Notes: generated by a model not told the origin, from the letters alone. A DNA stretch of 15,903 bases from Chloroflexota bacterium (GCA_028873745.1 JAPPNT010000197.1:1-15903); one strand, 5' to 3'; counted from the first letter of the stretch, positions 8,244-15,549 are shown. Numbers and translations: made by a program.

Positions 8244-11200
8244 TCTGCGTCCTCGTCAGCCTCGTCCGTAGTAATCCCGCCGAGCCGTGTGTATGCGGCG
8301 GCTTCCGGCGATTCCCGTTTTCGCTCCCATAGCGCCTGCCGGTTGGTGGGGCAAACGCGCTTGAAATCGCAGAATCGGCAGTTCTCCGCTTCGCCGCCCT
8401 GACCAGCAGGGCCTGGCACAGCAGGGAACACCCCACCGCGCACGCCGGTTGCGATGACCTCGACGGTCTCCCTGAACTTCGTCTCCACTGCGTCCAGGTC
8501 GACGGCGTAGTGCTCCGCCGATCCGCCTGAGGACACGAACCAGTACTCGGCCCGCAGCTTCGCGTCCGGGAGCAACGTCTCGCGGACGGCCAGCGCGTAG
8601 ATCGGGAGCTGCAGCTTCTTGCCCGCCAGCAAGGGATCGTCCTTCATTTTCCGGAACGAGAACGTGCTGCCGGTCTTGTAATCCATCACCACCGCGCGCA
8701 GGCCGTCGGCGGTGGCGTCCACGCGGTCAATGAAGCCACGAAACCGCACCTCGCCGCCAGCGGGAAGAGCAAGGGACACTGGCGCGTCTCCGCCGAACCC
8801 GAACTGGTACTCGGCGCGCCGGGGCAGCATGCCCTCCTCGGCCCGGTATCGCGCGTCGTCCTCCAGGAACCGGTCGAGGTCCTGCAGGATGTCCTCCTTC
8901 ACGACGTCCCACAGCGCACGGCGGCCCGTCAAGCCCGTCTGCTCCGCTATGACGAACCGCTCCTCGGCGATCTCCATGAGCCGCGCCCGCTGCCCCGCCG
9001 ACCACGCCGTTCCCGGCGTCGGTGCACCAGCATCCAGCGACTCTTGGATGAACTGCTCCAGGATGCTGTGGACCAGGCTGCCGCGTTCCATGGGGGAGAT
9101 GGTCAACACGTCCTCCGGCGTCTCCCATGCCGAGAGCCCCAGGACGCTGCCCAGGAAGTGCCGGTAGGGGCAGGTCGCCCACGTCTCCAACCTCGACGGC
9201 GATATGACGCGTGAGAGCGAGCCTCCGAGCCGTCCGCTGCTGTCCGCAATCGAGCCGACGTAGCCGTCGTACTCCGTGAGCCGCTTTCCCGCCCGAGCCC
9301 CGTCCATCGCAAGAGCCCTGCCGAGCGCTCCATCGCGGGCCGCGAGGGCGTGACGCGCCGTCCGGCCGCCTACCCGGCGCCATTCGGCCAGCGCCTTCAG
9401 GTCGAACTCGTGGCCGTCGGCGGCTTGCCCCCTGCCGGCCAGCCGCAACGCGTCCTCCATCGACTCGATGACCGTCAGCCAGGGCGCGTCGATGGTGTTG
9501 AGGCGCTCGGAGGAGACCCGCTCGCCCTGCAGCGCCGAGGCGGCGTCCAGCAGCCACGGCGAGGGGTACTGCGGCCGGCGTTGCACCGGGTCCACCCGCG
9601 AGTAGGACAGCCGCAGGCTCTTCCCGGCCGCCAGCGCCGACAGGTAGCTCCGCCGCTCGCGTAGCTGCGCTTCCCGCCGCAGCGGCAGGGGCGAGCCCGG
9701 CAGTCCCGCGCGCACCGCCTCCGGCAGCAGCGGGTCCTCGCCAGTTCGGGCGGGGTAGTCGCCCTCAGACATCCCCAGCACCCACACGGCGTCGAACTCC
9801 ATCCCCGCCGCCGAGCCAAGGCCCGCTACGAACACGCCGGTGCCCGTCGCACCCGTGCGTCCCATGGGCGCCGACAGCTCGTGGTCGAGCGCCTGTTGGA
9901 AGGCGGCCCTCGTCGTGGAGGCTTCCAGAGCGTCCAGTTTGCCCAGCTCATCGAGCGCCTTGCGCACGCGCTCCAGCGCCTCCTGCTGCGCGCCAGGCCA
10001 GTCGTTCTTGCCCTGCGCGTAGGCCTCCAGCGAGTCCTTTGCCCAGCCAGCAAAGGCGCTCCACTTACTTCCATCGGCGGGCGGCGCCAGCTGTGCCAGC
10101 CCCTCCACAAAAGCTACCAGCCGGTCAGCGCTCTCCGCTCGCTCCCTGCGCCCCCTCGCCTGGGCGTCGGTCACTTCGCCCTGCGCCTCCGCGCGCTCGT
10201 CCGCCTCGCGCATGTCGGCGGCCCGCTTGGACACTCGCTCCCGCCACTGCTCGACGCCTCGCACGACGCCCGCCTGCCGGGAGATGGCCTCCCACCGCTG
10301 CAGCTCGCCCGACGCCGAGCGGTTGGACGCGACGTTCCACACTGGCGCGTCCGCCAGCCACTGCATCAGCATCCCGCGTCCGAGGTCCTGCCGGGAGACG
10401 TCCAGCAGCCCCGTCAGCAACCGCCCCGGCACCGAGTTCCGCAGGGGCGACGGGTCCGGCCCGGCCACGGGCACGCCCGCAAAGCCCAGCTCGATCTGCA
10501 ACTGGAAGGCGTAGGGGTCGGGCCGACGGTAGAGGGCCGCCATGCGGTGGAAGGGCACGCCCGATTCCGCCAGCCGCAGCATCTCGCGCGCCGCCTGCCG
10601 CACCTCCTCGCGCGCGTCCGGCGCCGACACGATGGACGCGGGCGCCAGCGACGCCGGGGCGTCCGCCTGAGAACCGCCGCCGTCGACTGCATCGCTCAGC
10701 CGTTCCCACCACCGTCCCTCCGCCTCGTCGACCTCGGGATCGCCTGTGCGGCCGACGACCATGGCGCACGACGCCGCGCTCGACAGGGCGTCCAGCAGCG
10801 CGGCCTCGGCGGGCGACGGCCGGGACAGGAGGAAGAACACCAGCGCACCCACGTCCTGCAGCGCTGGCTGCCCCTGACCGGTGGTCACGGCTTCCGCGGC
10901 CGCCTGCGCCACGTCCTCGCGCCGGTAGTAGCCGACCGTCCGCTCCCGGTAGCGCCGGTACAGATCGACGGTCGCATGCCTGAGGTCGTCGGCGAGCGCC
11001 AGCGCGTCAAGCTCGTCGTCTGTCAGGCGCGCCATGTCCTGGAAGGCCAACTGCAGCGAGCGGTGGGTGGTCGTGTGGGTCGCCACGGCGCCAAGCACGC
11101 CGTGTCCGGCGCTCTTCGAGGCCACCTCTCGGATGATGGCCATCTCCGCCGCCGCCGAGAGCGGCCGCCTGCGCTGCGCCGCCATCGCGGGCGCGCCAAG

Positions 11201-11407
11201 CTGCTCGGCGAGCCGCGCGAATGCCATGAAGCGCACGTTCAGTAGTCCGTCACTCGCGGCCAGCACACGCCGCAGGCTGATGCCGGCATAGGCGCTCGGC
11301 GGCACGACGGTCACGGGCGCCAGCGGGTTGCTCTCCTTGGCTTCGGCAAGCAACGCCTGCAACCGCTCCCTCGCGGGAACACCGTATTGCTCCAGGAACA
11401 CCCTCAA
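8240..11407 (-). CDS. addB: AddB-type helicase-nuclease subunit with Fe-S cluster motif
   Basis: The partner of AddA, about 1055 residues from the chosen TTG start. A C-terminal RecB-like nuclease shows RFRGFIDRVDATADG and VVMDYKTGSTFSF (Asp894, Asp909, Lys911). The four cysteines expected for the AddB 4Fe-4S cluster are present: Cys746 in TWATCPYRHFLG and CRFCDFKRVC near the end (Cys1010, 1013, 1019). GMEFDAVWVLGMSEGDYPAR (535-554) is typical of the AddB/RecC helicase-like core. The N terminus lacks a Walker A motif: the expected site reads APVTVVPPSAYAGISLRR. Start choice: the frame is open to a TTG at 11467, but GGGGAG (11416-11421) lies 8 nt before the TTG at 11407, and MRVFLEQYG fits the family's beginning better. 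A GTG at 11416 overlaps that Shine-Dalgarno. Transcribed with addA, overlapping it by 4 nt. Confidence 0.92.
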   Translation of the reverse strand: MRVFLEQYGVPARERLQALLAEAKESNPLAPVTVVPPSAYAGISLRRVLAASDGLLNVRFMAFARLAEQLGAPAMAAQRRRPLSAAAEMAIIREVASKSAGHGVLGAVATHTTTHRSLQLAFQDMARLTDDELDALALADDLRHATVDLYRRYRERTVGYYRREDVAQAAAEAVTTGQGQPALQDVGALVFFLLSRPSPAEAALLDALSSAASCAMVVGRTGDPEVDEAEGRWWERLSDAVDGGGSQADAPASLAPASIVSAPDAREEVRQAAREMLRLAESGVPFHRMAALYRRPDPYAFQLQIELGFAGVPVAGPDPSPLRNSVPGRLLTGLLDVSRQDLGRGMLMQWLADAPVWNVASNRSASGELQRWEAISRQAGVVRGVEQWRERVSKRAADMREADERAEAQGEVTDAQARGRRERAESADRLVAFVEGLAQLAPPADGSKWSAFAGWAKDSLEAYAQGKNDWPGAQQEALERVRKALDELGKLDALEASTTRAAFQQALDHELSAPMGRTGATGTGVFVAGLGSAAGMEFDAVWVLGMSEGDYPARTGEDPLLPEAVRAGLPGSPLPLRREAQLRERRSYLSALAAGKSLRLSYSRVDPVQRRPQYPSPWLLDAASALQGERVSSERLNTIDAPWLTVIESMEDALRLAGRGQAADGHEFDLKALAEWRRVGGRTARHALAARDGALGRALAMDGARAGKRLTEYDGYVGSIADSSGRLGGSLSRVISPSRLETWATCPYRHFLGSVLGLSAWETPEDVLTISPMERGSLVHSILEQFIQESLDAGAPTPGTAWSAGQRARLMEIAEERFVIAEQTGLTGRRALWDVVKEDILQDLDRFLEDDARYRAEEGMLPRRAEYQFGFGGDAPVSLALPAGGEVRFRGFIDRVDATADGLRAVVMDYKTGSTFSFRKMKDDPLLAGKKLQLPIYALAVRETLLPDAKLRAEYWFVSSGGSAEHYAVDLDAVETKFRETVEVIATGVRGGVFPAVPGPAGQGGEAENCRFCDFKRVCPTNRQALWERKRESPEAAAYTRLGGITTDEADEDAE

Positions 11408-11415
11408 CCCATTCA

Positions 11416-11421
11416 CTCCCC
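11416..11421 (-). promoter_or_regulatory. Shine-Dalgarno deciding the addB start
   Basis: GGGGAG on the minus strand lies 8 nt before the TTG at 11405-11407. Neither the upstream in-frame TTG (11467) nor the GTG (11416), which overlaps this site, has a comparable signal. Confidence 0.5.
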
Positions 11422-11440
11422 AATGATGCTCAGTCTTGTC

Positions 11441-11465
11441 GGTAGGCGACGCACCGCAGCCTACC
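11441..11465 (-). other. inverted repeat upstream of addB
   Basis: GGTAGGC (11441-11447) and GCCTACC (11459-11465) form perfect 7-bp arms around 11 nt. If addB starts at 11407 this is in its leader, about 34 nt upstream of the start. If translation begins at 11467 it lies inside the coding region. Function unknown. Confidence 0.3.
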
Positions 11466-11514
11466 AACCGGCTGGTCGCCGGACAACAGCGACACGAGTG
11501 TAGTTCAACGAAAG

Positions 11515-11542
11515 AGTGGGCGGGGACGCGTCCCCGCCCACT
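11515..11542. repeat. 28-nt perfect palindrome, terminator-like or REP-like
   Basis: AGTGGGCGGGGACG is followed immediately by its exact reverse complement, giving 14-bp arms with no spacer. It sits about 46 nt after the stop of the minus-strand lipoprotein gene and about 108 nt before addB. On the minus strand it is followed by CTTTCGTT, so it could end the lipoprotein transcript, but a proper U-tract is missing. A dispersed palindromic repeat is equally possible. Confidence 0.65.
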
Positions 11543-11587
11543 TGTCGCTCCTCAGAGGGGGCGATTTGCTCCCGATGCAGTCCGGCT

Positions 11588-12223
11588 CTACTGCGTCGGC
11601 GGGCCGAGCGCTGTCAGCGCCGCCATCTCCTCCGGCGAGAGGCACGGCACGAAGGCGAACATGACCGAGGGGTCCGGCTCCGCCGAGAGGATATCGACCT
11701 CGAGCGGCAGCAACCCATTCCCTATGCAGTTCAGCGTTTCAGGCGAAATCGTGCCGCCGGTTGCCGCGTTGAATCCCGCCAGGAAGAACAGGACGGTTGA
11801 CTCCTTGGAGAGACACGGTCCGAGCACCTGACCGCCGGTCACGTCGGCGCTCGGGTCCAGCACCGGCGACTGCAGCAGCGCCTGGTACGCCTGATCGCCG
11901 ATGTTGTTGCGAACGCAGGTGGCCTCTTCCTCAGTGAGCAGGTTATCGACGATGTCCTGCCCCGTCGCCCCCTGCTCCAGGTTGGGCACGTCGAACGTCA
12001 TGGCGGCGGGCGCCGCGGGCGTGTCCGGCATCGCGTCGGTTGGGGCCGCGGTTGGCTCCGGCACCGGAGTCGGCGGCACCGGCGTTGGGGGAACCGGCGT
12101 CGGCGCAATCGTGGGCTCCGGCGTGGGATCGACGACGGTCTCCTCCTCGGAGTCACCGCACGCGACGGCAAAGAGGGCAACCAGGGCCAACAGGACAAGA
12201 ATTGTCGTCCGGAGATTCTTCAC
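11588..12223 (-). CDS. lipoprotein with Pro/Thr-rich linker and duplicated two-cysteine module
   Basis: A 211-residue exported lipoprotein of unknown function. It has a hydrophobic signal (about 5-21) ending in AVAC with the lipidated Cys22. An acidic stretch is followed by a Pro/Thr linker (about 32-59, repeats of PTPVP) of the kind that spans cell-wall or surface space. The C-terminal half contains two related modules. Module 1, LTEEEATCVRNN to PCLSKE (about 96-141), carries Cys103 and Cys137. Module 2, ISPETLNCIGN to PCLSPEE (about 159-199), carries Cys166 and Cys194. Each has a C-[VI]-x-N opening, a DPS in the middle and a PCLSxE close, so two disulfides are likely. Start choice: GGGAGG (12230-12235) is 6 nt before the GTG at 12223 but touches the GTG at 12229. 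It is divergent from the Cache lipoprotein gene. Confidence 0.82.
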   Translation of the reverse strand: MKNLRTTILVLLALVALFAVACGDSEEETVVDPTPEPTIAPTPVPPTPVPPTPVPEPTAAPTDAMPDTPAAPAAMTFDVPNLEQGATGQDIVDNLLTEEEATCVRNNIGDQAYQALLQSPVLDPSADVTGGQVLGPCLSKESTVLFFLAGFNAATGGTISPETLNCIGNGLLPLEVDILSAEPDPSVMFAFVPCLSPEEMAALTALGPPTQ

Positions 12224-12229
12224 TACCAC

Positions 12230-12235
12230 CCTCCC
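12230..12235 (-). promoter_or_regulatory. Shine-Dalgarno deciding the lipoprotein start
   Basis: GGGAGG on the minus strand directly abuts the GTG at 12229 but stands 6 nt before the GTG at 12223, so translation most likely begins at the second GTG. Confidence 0.6.
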
Positions 12236-12309
12236 ATTTCCATCAGGGGTTTGCAGGAAAATGGTACACCATTCAATTCACACTTGTTAGAGACATGTGG
12301 TATGAATAC

Positions 12310-12339
12310 TTGAAACATTGAGCGTCACCAACGTATGCT
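12310..12339 (+). promoter_or_regulatory. candidate promoter for the Cache lipoprotein gene
   Basis: TTGAAA (12310-12315, 5 of 6 to consensus) and TATGCT (12334-12339, 4 of 6) are separated by 18 nt, in an AT-richer divergent gap, about 50 nt upstream of the ATG at 12390. Confidence 0.4.
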
Positions 12340-12389
12340 CATTCACGTAAGCCACAAGACTGGACCCAAGGCGCATTTTGGAGCATGTT

Positions 12390-12896
12390 ATGACGAGGGC
12401 ATTGGGCGACTATCTGAGAATGGGAGCAGTCACACTCGCCGCACTGGCGGCCCTTGTCGCGACGGCGGCGTGCGTCGACATTTCCATCGGCACGAGCGAT
12501 AACCCCTCGCCGGTCACGGAGCCCGGCGCCTACACCAAGTTCTTCGTGCATCAGGCCATCGAGCGTTACGATGATGATGGGCTCGAAGAAACGGTCGCCT
12601 ACTACAACACTGCGGAGAGCGTGGACGGCGATTGGTACGTGTTCATCGCCGACGAAGACCGCGTCCTGATAGCTCACGCGCCCATTCCGGAAAACGTGGG
12701 CAAGCCCCTCTCTTCGGACGATTTCAAGGGCTCGGACGGGTTCCACTTCGGCAACGCCCTTGCGGAGGCCAGTTCCGGCGGCGACTGGGTCACCTACACC
12801 TACCTCAACCCCAATTCCGGGGATGAGGAGCAGAAGCATTCCTGGGTAGTTGAGAAAGATGGGCTCATATTCGGGTCCGGCTGGTACCAGCGGTAG
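12390..12896 (+). CDS. small lipoprotein consisting of a single Cache-like domain
   Basis: A 168-residue exported lipoprotein. A hydrophobic signal (about 11-27) ends in ATAAC, with lipidated Cys28. The rest (about 47-168) looks like a single Cache-type extracellular ligand-binding domain. It begins with a helix containing FVHQAIERYDDDGLEETVAYYN, followed by WYVFIADEDRVLIAHAPIPENVGKPL and the ending KHSWVVEKDGLIFGSGWY (149-166), a pattern typical of Cache domains fused to receptors. Here there is no transmembrane helix after the domain and no kinase or chemoreceptor part, so it may act as a binding protein or deliver a ligand to a partner. Start choice: GGAG lies 6 nt before the ATG at 12390, while an in-frame TTG at 12378 has no such signal. 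The gene is monocistronic, flanked by a promoter candidate and a terminator. The ligand is unknown. Confidence 0.78.
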   Translation: MTRALGDYLRMGAVTLAALAALVATAACVDISIGTSDNPSPVTEPGAYTKFFVHQAIERYDDDGLEETVAYYNTAESVDGDWYVFIADEDRVLIAHAPIPENVGKPLSSDDFKGSDGFHFGNALAEASSGGDWVTYTYLNPNSGDEEQKHSWVVEKDGLIFGSGWYQR

Positions 12897-12920
12897 CGTC
12901 CTCCTCGCTCGACTACGTGC

Positions 12921-12957
12921 AGTCCCCCGGCAACCGCTTCGCCGGGGGCTTCCTTTG
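12921..12957 (+). terminator. hairpin terminator after the Cache lipoprotein gene
   Basis: CCCCCGGC (12924-12931) pairs with GCCGGGGG (12941-12948) around a 9-nt loop, followed by the pyrimidine-rich CTTCCTTT. It lies 27 nt after the stop. The tail is interrupted by C residues, so termination may be partial. Confidence 0.65.
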
Positions 12958-12962
12958 CGCAC

Positions 12963-12992
12963 TTGACACCTCGCCAGCCTCGCCAATAGCAT
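12963..12992 (+). promoter_or_regulatory. candidate promoter for the tandem MetE-domain genes
   Basis: A perfect -35 box TTGACA (12963-12968) is followed after 18 nt by TAGCAT (12987-12992, 4 of 6 to TATAAT). It lies just after the preceding terminator and about 100 nt upstream of the ATG at 13095, the expected place for an operon promoter. Confidence 0.45.
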
Positions 12993-13094
12993 TCGGGCGC
13001 CGCACGGCTTCGGGATCTCGTGTCGCGACGCCGTGCGCTTTGCACGGAAGGCACATCGCTTCAACCGCGAAACCACGTGAAGGGGGGCCATGTC

Positions 13095-14267
13095 ATGAAG
13101 CGCAGTGAAGACCGCATCCTCACGACCCACGCCGGCAGTCTGCCCCGGCCCAAGTACCTGCAGCCGCTGCTGGACGCCAAGCGCAGGGGCGAGCCCTACG
13201 ACCCGGCCGAGCTGGACCAGAAGGTCAAGCAGGCGGTCAAGGAGGTCGTCGACCAGCAGGTGGCCTACGGCATCGACGTCGTCGGCGACGGTGAGGAGTC
13301 CAAGCCGAGCTTCAACCTCTACCTGGACGAGCGCATCAGCGGCTTCGAGATGAAGCTGCCCCCGCCCGGACAGGTGCCGACCATGAGCATGGACGGCCGG
13401 GACCGCACCGACTTCCGTGAGTTCTACTCTGAGGAATCGGGCTTTGGGCTGCGGCTGGTGAGCAGCGCCTACGCGGTCCAGGAACAGCAGATCTGCACCG
13501 GCCCCCTCTCCTACATCGGCCAGGACATCGTGGCCGCGGACGTTGCCACCTTCCAGGCTGCGCTGGAGGGCGTCGACTACGCCGAGGGGTTCATCCCAAC
13601 GCTCGCCCCGGGCACCATCGACCACCGCCTGTTCAACGAGTACTACAAGTCCGAGGAGGAGTTCGTCTACGCCATCGCGGAGATGATGCGCCCCGAGTAC
13701 GAGGCCATCGCCAACGCGGGCTTCATCGTCCAGATCGACGACCCGGGCCTGCCGGACACCTGGGACATGCTGATTTCCCGCCCCAGCCTGGAGGAGTACC
13801 GCAAGTACGCCGACCTCCGCGTGGAGGCGCTGAACCACGCCCTCTCCAACGTCCCCCCCTCGCTGGTGCGCTACCACATCTGCTGGGGAAGCTGGCACGG
13901 CCCCCACACCTACGACATCCCCCTCGAGGACATCGTCGACATCATGCTGAAGGTCAACGCCGACGCCTACTCCATCGAGGCCGGCAACGTCCGCCACGAC
14001 CACGAGTGGCGCGTCTGGGAGACCACGAAGCTGCCCGACGGCAAGATCCTCGTGCCCGGCGTCGTCAGCCACGCCACCAACGTCGTCGAGCACCCGCGCC
14101 TCGTCGCCGACCGGCTCGTGAAGTACGCGAGCCTCGTGGGCCGCGAGAACGTCATCGCGGGCACGGACTGCGGCCTCGGCGGGCGCGTTCACCAGCAGAT
14201 CGCGTGGGCCAAGTTCAAGGCCCTCAAGGAGGGCGCGGACCTGGCCACCAGCGAGCTCTGGGGCTAG
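13095..14267 (+). CDS. stand-alone MetE C-terminal-domain protein (zinc thiol methyltransferase-like), paralog 1
   Basis: A 390-residue cytosolic protein of the UROD/MetE-like fold, matching the catalytic C-terminal half of cobalamin-independent methionine synthase. It begins with TTHAGSLPRP (10-19), the family's conserved opening. The four zinc ligands are visible: His261 and Cys263 in YHICWGSWHGPH, Glu295 in YSIEAGN, and Cys359 in GTDCGLGG. FIVQIDDPGLP (210-220) matches the conserved acidic loop near the thiol substrate. The MetE N-terminal folate-binding half is absent. Related stand-alone proteins include archaeal and bacterial core-MetE methionine synthases using other methyl donors, and epoxyalkane:coenzyme M transferase, so the reaction cannot be fixed from sequence. 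Start choice: the GGGGGG-containing site at 13082-13087 precedes the ATG at 13095; an open frame reaching 13020 has no ribosome site. First gene of a probable two-gene operon, 18 nt from the next. Confidence 0.85.
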   Translation: MKRSEDRILTTHAGSLPRPKYLQPLLDAKRRGEPYDPAELDQKVKQAVKEVVDQQVAYGIDVVGDGEESKPSFNLYLDERISGFEMKLPPPGQVPTMSMDGRDRTDFREFYSEESGFGLRLVSSAYAVQEQQICTGPLSYIGQDIVAADVATFQAALEGVDYAEGFIPTLAPGTIDHRLFNEYYKSEEEFVYAIAEMMRPEYEAIANAGFIVQIDDPGLPDTWDMLISRPSLEEYRKYADLRVEALNHALSNVPPSLVRYHICWGSWHGPHTYDIPLEDIVDIMLKVNADAYSIEAGNVRHDHEWRVWETTKLPDGKILVPGVVSHATNVVEHPRLVADRLVKYASLVGRENVIAGTDCGLGGRVHQQIAWAKFKALKEGADLATSELWG

Positions 14268-14285
14268 CCCAACCGGAGCTGCCCG

Positions 14286-15347
14286 ATGCTTCCGCACAAG
14301 CTGCTGCCGACGACGGTTGTCGGCAGCTACCCGCAGCCGGACTGGCTCGTCGACCGCGAGACGCTGCAGCACGGCACCGTCCCGCGCGTCCTGCAGGCAG
14401 GGTTCTGGCGCGTCCCGGACGCTGCCCTTGCCGAGGCGCTGGACGACGCCGCCACCGTCGCCATCCGTGACATGGAGCGCGCCGGCATCGACGTCATCAC
14501 CGATGGCGAGGTGCGCCGACAGAGCTACTCCAGCGCCTTCGCGACGGCCCTCGGCGGCGTTGACCCCGAGCGGCCGGGGGTCGTACAGGGGCGCCGCGCC
14601 GGGACGACGGTGGAGGTGCCCCGCGTCGTGGGCCCCATCGCCCGCGAACGTCCCGTGCTGCTGGACGCAGCCCGCTTCCTGCGCGCCGCGACGGACCGCG
14701 CGGTCAAGGTCACCGTGCCCGGCCCCTTCACCCTCTCCCAGCAGTGCGTGGACGAACACTACAACGACCCCCGTGCGCTGGCTCTCGCCTTTGCCGAGGC
14801 CGTGAACGCGGAGGTCCGCGACCTCTTCGCCGCCGGCGTCGACGTGGTGCAGATCGACGAGCCGTGGCTGCAGGCCCGCGCCGAGGCCGCCCGCGCGTTT
14901 GGCGTCGAGGCCATCGACCGCGCGCTGGACGAGGCGGCGGGTGTGACCGCCCTGCACCTCTGCTTCGGGTACGCCGCCAAGGTGCCCGGCGCCAAGCCCA
15001 ACACCTACGAGTTCCTCGGCGAGCTGGACGCCAGCAGCGTGCAGCAGGTCTCCATAGAGGCCGCCCAGCCGCAACTGGACCTGCGCTCCCTGCAGACGTT
15101 GCCGTCCAAGACGGTCATCGCCGGCGTCCTGGACCTCGGCAGCCCCGACGTCGAGACGCCGGAGCTCGTCGCCGAGCGCATCCGCGCCGCCCTGCGCCAC
15201 CTGCCGCCGGACCGCCTCGTCCTCGCGCCCGACTGCGGCATGAAGTACCTGCCGAGGCCCGTCGCCTTCGCCAAGCTCCAGGCCCTCGCCCAGGGCGCGG
15301 CCATCGTCCGGCGGGAGCTGGAGATCATGGAGGACGCGGCTCCGTAA
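14286..15347 (+). CDS. stand-alone MetE C-terminal-domain protein, paralog 2
   Basis: A 353-residue cytosolic protein of the same fold as its neighbour but clearly divergent. It begins LLPTTVVGSYPQPDWL (6-21), the classic MetE-domain opening. It also has DVITDGEVRRQSY (69-81), KVTVPGPFTLS (141-151) and VVQIDEPWL (187-195). Zinc ligands are complete: His224 and Cys226 in LHLCFGYA, Glu258 in SIEAAQP, and Cys317 in LAPDCGMKYLPR. The DGE and IDEP motifs resemble true methionine synthases more than those of paralog 1. There is no N-terminal folate domain. GGAG is found about 8 nt before the ATG, and the 18-nt gap suggests co-transcription with paralog 1. Possible roles are homocysteine methylation with a corrinoid-protein or folate donor, or methyl transfer to another thiol. 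The gene is followed by a strong hairpin. Confidence 0.86.
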   Translation: MLPHKLLPTTVVGSYPQPDWLVDRETLQHGTVPRVLQAGFWRVPDAALAEALDDAATVAIRDMERAGIDVITDGEVRRQSYSSAFATALGGVDPERPGVVQGRRAGTTVEVPRVVGPIARERPVLLDAARFLRAATDRAVKVTVPGPFTLSQQCVDEHYNDPRALALAFAEAVNAEVRDLFAAGVDVVQIDEPWLQARAEAARAFGVEAIDRALDEAAGVTALHLCFGYAAKVPGAKPNTYEFLGELDASSVQQVSIEAAQPQLDLRSLQTLPSKTVIAGVLDLGSPDVETPELVAERIRAALRHLPPDRLVLAPDCGMKYLPRPVAFAKLQALAQGAAIVRRELEIMEDAAP

Positions 15348-15354
15348 GACCCAC

Positions 15355-15392
15355 CCTCGTTCGTGCTGAGGGCTATCCGAGCACGAACGAGG
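15355..15392. repeat. 13-bp perfect hairpin after the MetE-domain genes
   Basis: CCTCGTTCGTGCT (15355-15367) pairs exactly with AGCACGAACGAGG (15380-15392) around a 12-nt loop, 8 nt after the stop of paralog 2. No U-tract follows, so it may be a Rho-assisted terminator, an mRNA-stabilising end, or a REP-like dispersed repeat. From memory, hairpins with a TTCGTGCTGAG core are common between genes in several bacteria; this was not checked. Confidence 0.7.
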
Positions 15393-15511
15393 TCCTCAAC
15401 CGCGCGCCGCTCGACCTGCGTCCGCCTCCTTCCTGTAGATGCCCCCGGACTCTCTGACGGCTTGGCGTTCTCCGCGAGGGTGTGCATCACGGCAGCGGGG
15501 GCGAGCGGGGG

Positions 15512-15549
15512 AATTGAGTTGAGTTTTCGGTGTTTTCTAATTGAGTTTT
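15512..15549 (+). repeat. short direct repeats AATTGAGTT / TTGAGTTTT in an AT-rich patch
   Basis: AATTGAGTT occurs at 15512-15520 and 15539-15547, and TTGAGTTTT at 15519-15527 and 15541-15549. The overlapping copies lie in an AT-rich stretch between GC-rich flanks. Function unknown. Confidence 0.6.

Noticed and set aside
6681..8402. A 573-codon plus-strand open frame opposite addA
   Set aside because: It is antisense to the helicase motifs of addA and crosses the addA/addB junction; no motif of its own.
7405..8436. A 343-codon minus-strand frame overlapping addA and addB in another frame
   Set aside because: The same strand carries the true addA/addB frames with all motifs; this frame is Gly/Arg/Ala low complexity.
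9881..11245. A 454-codon plus-strand open frame opposite addB
   Set aside because: An Arg/Leu/Pro-rich shadow of addB without a ribosome site.
4830..11407. A new phage-defence helicase-nuclease system
   Set aside because: The motif set, order, Fe-S cysteines and 4-nt gene overlap match the known AddAB recombination enzyme.
11408..11467. Extended addB N terminus from the TTG at 11467
   Set aside because: No ribosome site supports it, and family-like sequence begins only around the TTG at 11407; it remains possible.
12339..15200. A 953-codon open frame on the minus strand opposite the MetE-domain genes
   Set aside because: It runs antisense to two genes with complete zinc-site motifs, crosses the Cache lipoprotein and a terminator, and shows only low-complexity sequence; long antisense frames are expected in GC-rich DNA.
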